A stretch of 6,147 bases of DNA from Dehalococcoidia bacterium (GTDB taxonomy: Bacteria; Chloroflexota; Dehalococcoidia; Lucifugimonadales; Lucifugimonadaceae), in NCBI GenBank assembly GCA_028278465.1, contig JANQEF010000098.1, positions 1 through 6,147 on the forward strand, in the 5' to 3' direction. Below are positions 5,954-6,147 of the stretch, piece by piece. A model generated the notes under the pieces. The model was not told where the DNA came from and made no database searches. It saw only the letters and a list, made by a program, of their open reading frames with translations. The translations under genes and the position numbers were made by a program. Position 1 is the first letter of the stretch. Each line of letters starts with the position of its first letter.

Positions 5954-6147
5954 CTATCTCCGGTTCACCGTCACGTCGAGGAAGTGAGTGGCGCATGAGA
6001 TGCACGGATCGTAGCTGCGCACCAACTGCTCGCACTCGATCGTCAGCTGCTCGTCCTCGTACTCCAGCCGATCCGGGAGGAAGGCGGTGAGGTCCTCCTC
6101 GATGCGGGTCTGGTTCTGCGACGTGGGCGGGATGATCTGGGCCTCGG
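5954..6147 (-). CDS. [NiFe]-hydrogenase large subunit, C-terminal fragment
   Basis: The last 63 residues are visible, translated by hand from the right edge; the rest lies outside. The fragment starts EAQIIPPTSQNQTRIEEDL, the pattern that precedes the last helix in large subunits, most like cytosolic group 3 enzymes. It then has YDPCISCATHFL, which contains the DPCxxCxxH active-site motif. The two cysteines (48 and 51 of the fragment) are ligands of the Ni-Fe centre. Maturation should cut after His54 and release FLDVTVNRR, nine residues, which fits the protease gene that follows after 3 nt. The enzyme oxidises or evolves H2. The exact subgroup, electron partner and small subunit cannot be determined from this tail. 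Confidence 0.95.
   Translation of the reverse strand, partial: EAQIIPPTSQNQTRIEEDLTAFLPDRLEYEDEQLTIECEQLVRSYDPCISCATHFLDVTVNRR

Noticed and set aside
5337..5987. Plus-strand open frame (216 codons) over the hypA-like and protease genes
   Set aside because: It is antisense to genes with clear family motifs and has no recognisable domain.

Overview
The window looks like a piece of a bacterial chromosome with high GC content. It has three blocks: a universal stress protein gene cut by the left edge (minus strand), a two-gene lipoprotein operon (plus strand), and the 3' part of a [NiFe]-hydrogenase operon cut by the right edge (minus strand). My best guess for the organism is Chloroflexota, perhaps a SAR202- or Dehalococcoidia-like lineage. 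The reasons are the tandem Usp protein, the large DppA/OppA-type lipoprotein and the long Thr/Pro/Ser-rich tethers after the lipobox cysteine. This is inference from protein style; no phylogenetic marker is present.

Left block. Bases 1-881 (minus) encode a tandem-domain UspA protein that runs off the left edge in the ATP-binding motif of its second domain. A 416-bp divergent intergenic region follows. It contains an exact 20-bp direct repeat, 86 bp apart, each copy with an ACAG-N4-CTGT dyad. The second copy lies just upstream of an extended -10 element (TGCTATAAC) that probably drives the lipoprotein operon.

Middle block. Bases 1298-3382 encode a 694-residue extracytoplasmic solute-binding lipoprotein of the SBP_bac_5 (OppA/DppA/NikA) family. 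Four bases later comes a 238-residue lipoprotein of unknown function (3387-4103). No permease or ATPase gene accompanies them. The operon converges on the hydrogenase operon across 115 bp that hold small hairpins but no clear intrinsic terminator.

Right block, read right to left on the minus strand: the C-terminus of a [NiFe]-hydrogenase large subunit with the DPCxxCxxH active-site motif; its C-terminal processing protease; a HypA-like protein; HypC; and a conserved protein that I match from memory to the family labelled DUF6390. Junctions are tight (3-nt gap, 19-nt overlap, 1-nt overlap, 6-nt gap), so they are probably co-transcribed and partly translationally coupled. HypC would help deliver the Fe(CN)2CO unit, HypA would assist nickel insertion, and the protease would then trim the large subunit behind its active-site histidine.

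The most notable points are the HypA-like protein, which keeps the N-terminal Met-His-Glu nickel site but lacks the whole zinc-binding domain, and the linked DUF6390-type protein with conserved-looking His/Cys/Trp motifs, a candidate unstudied hydrogenase accessory factor. The repeated operator-like site and the four closely spaced cysteine pairs in the solute-binding protein also deserve a look.
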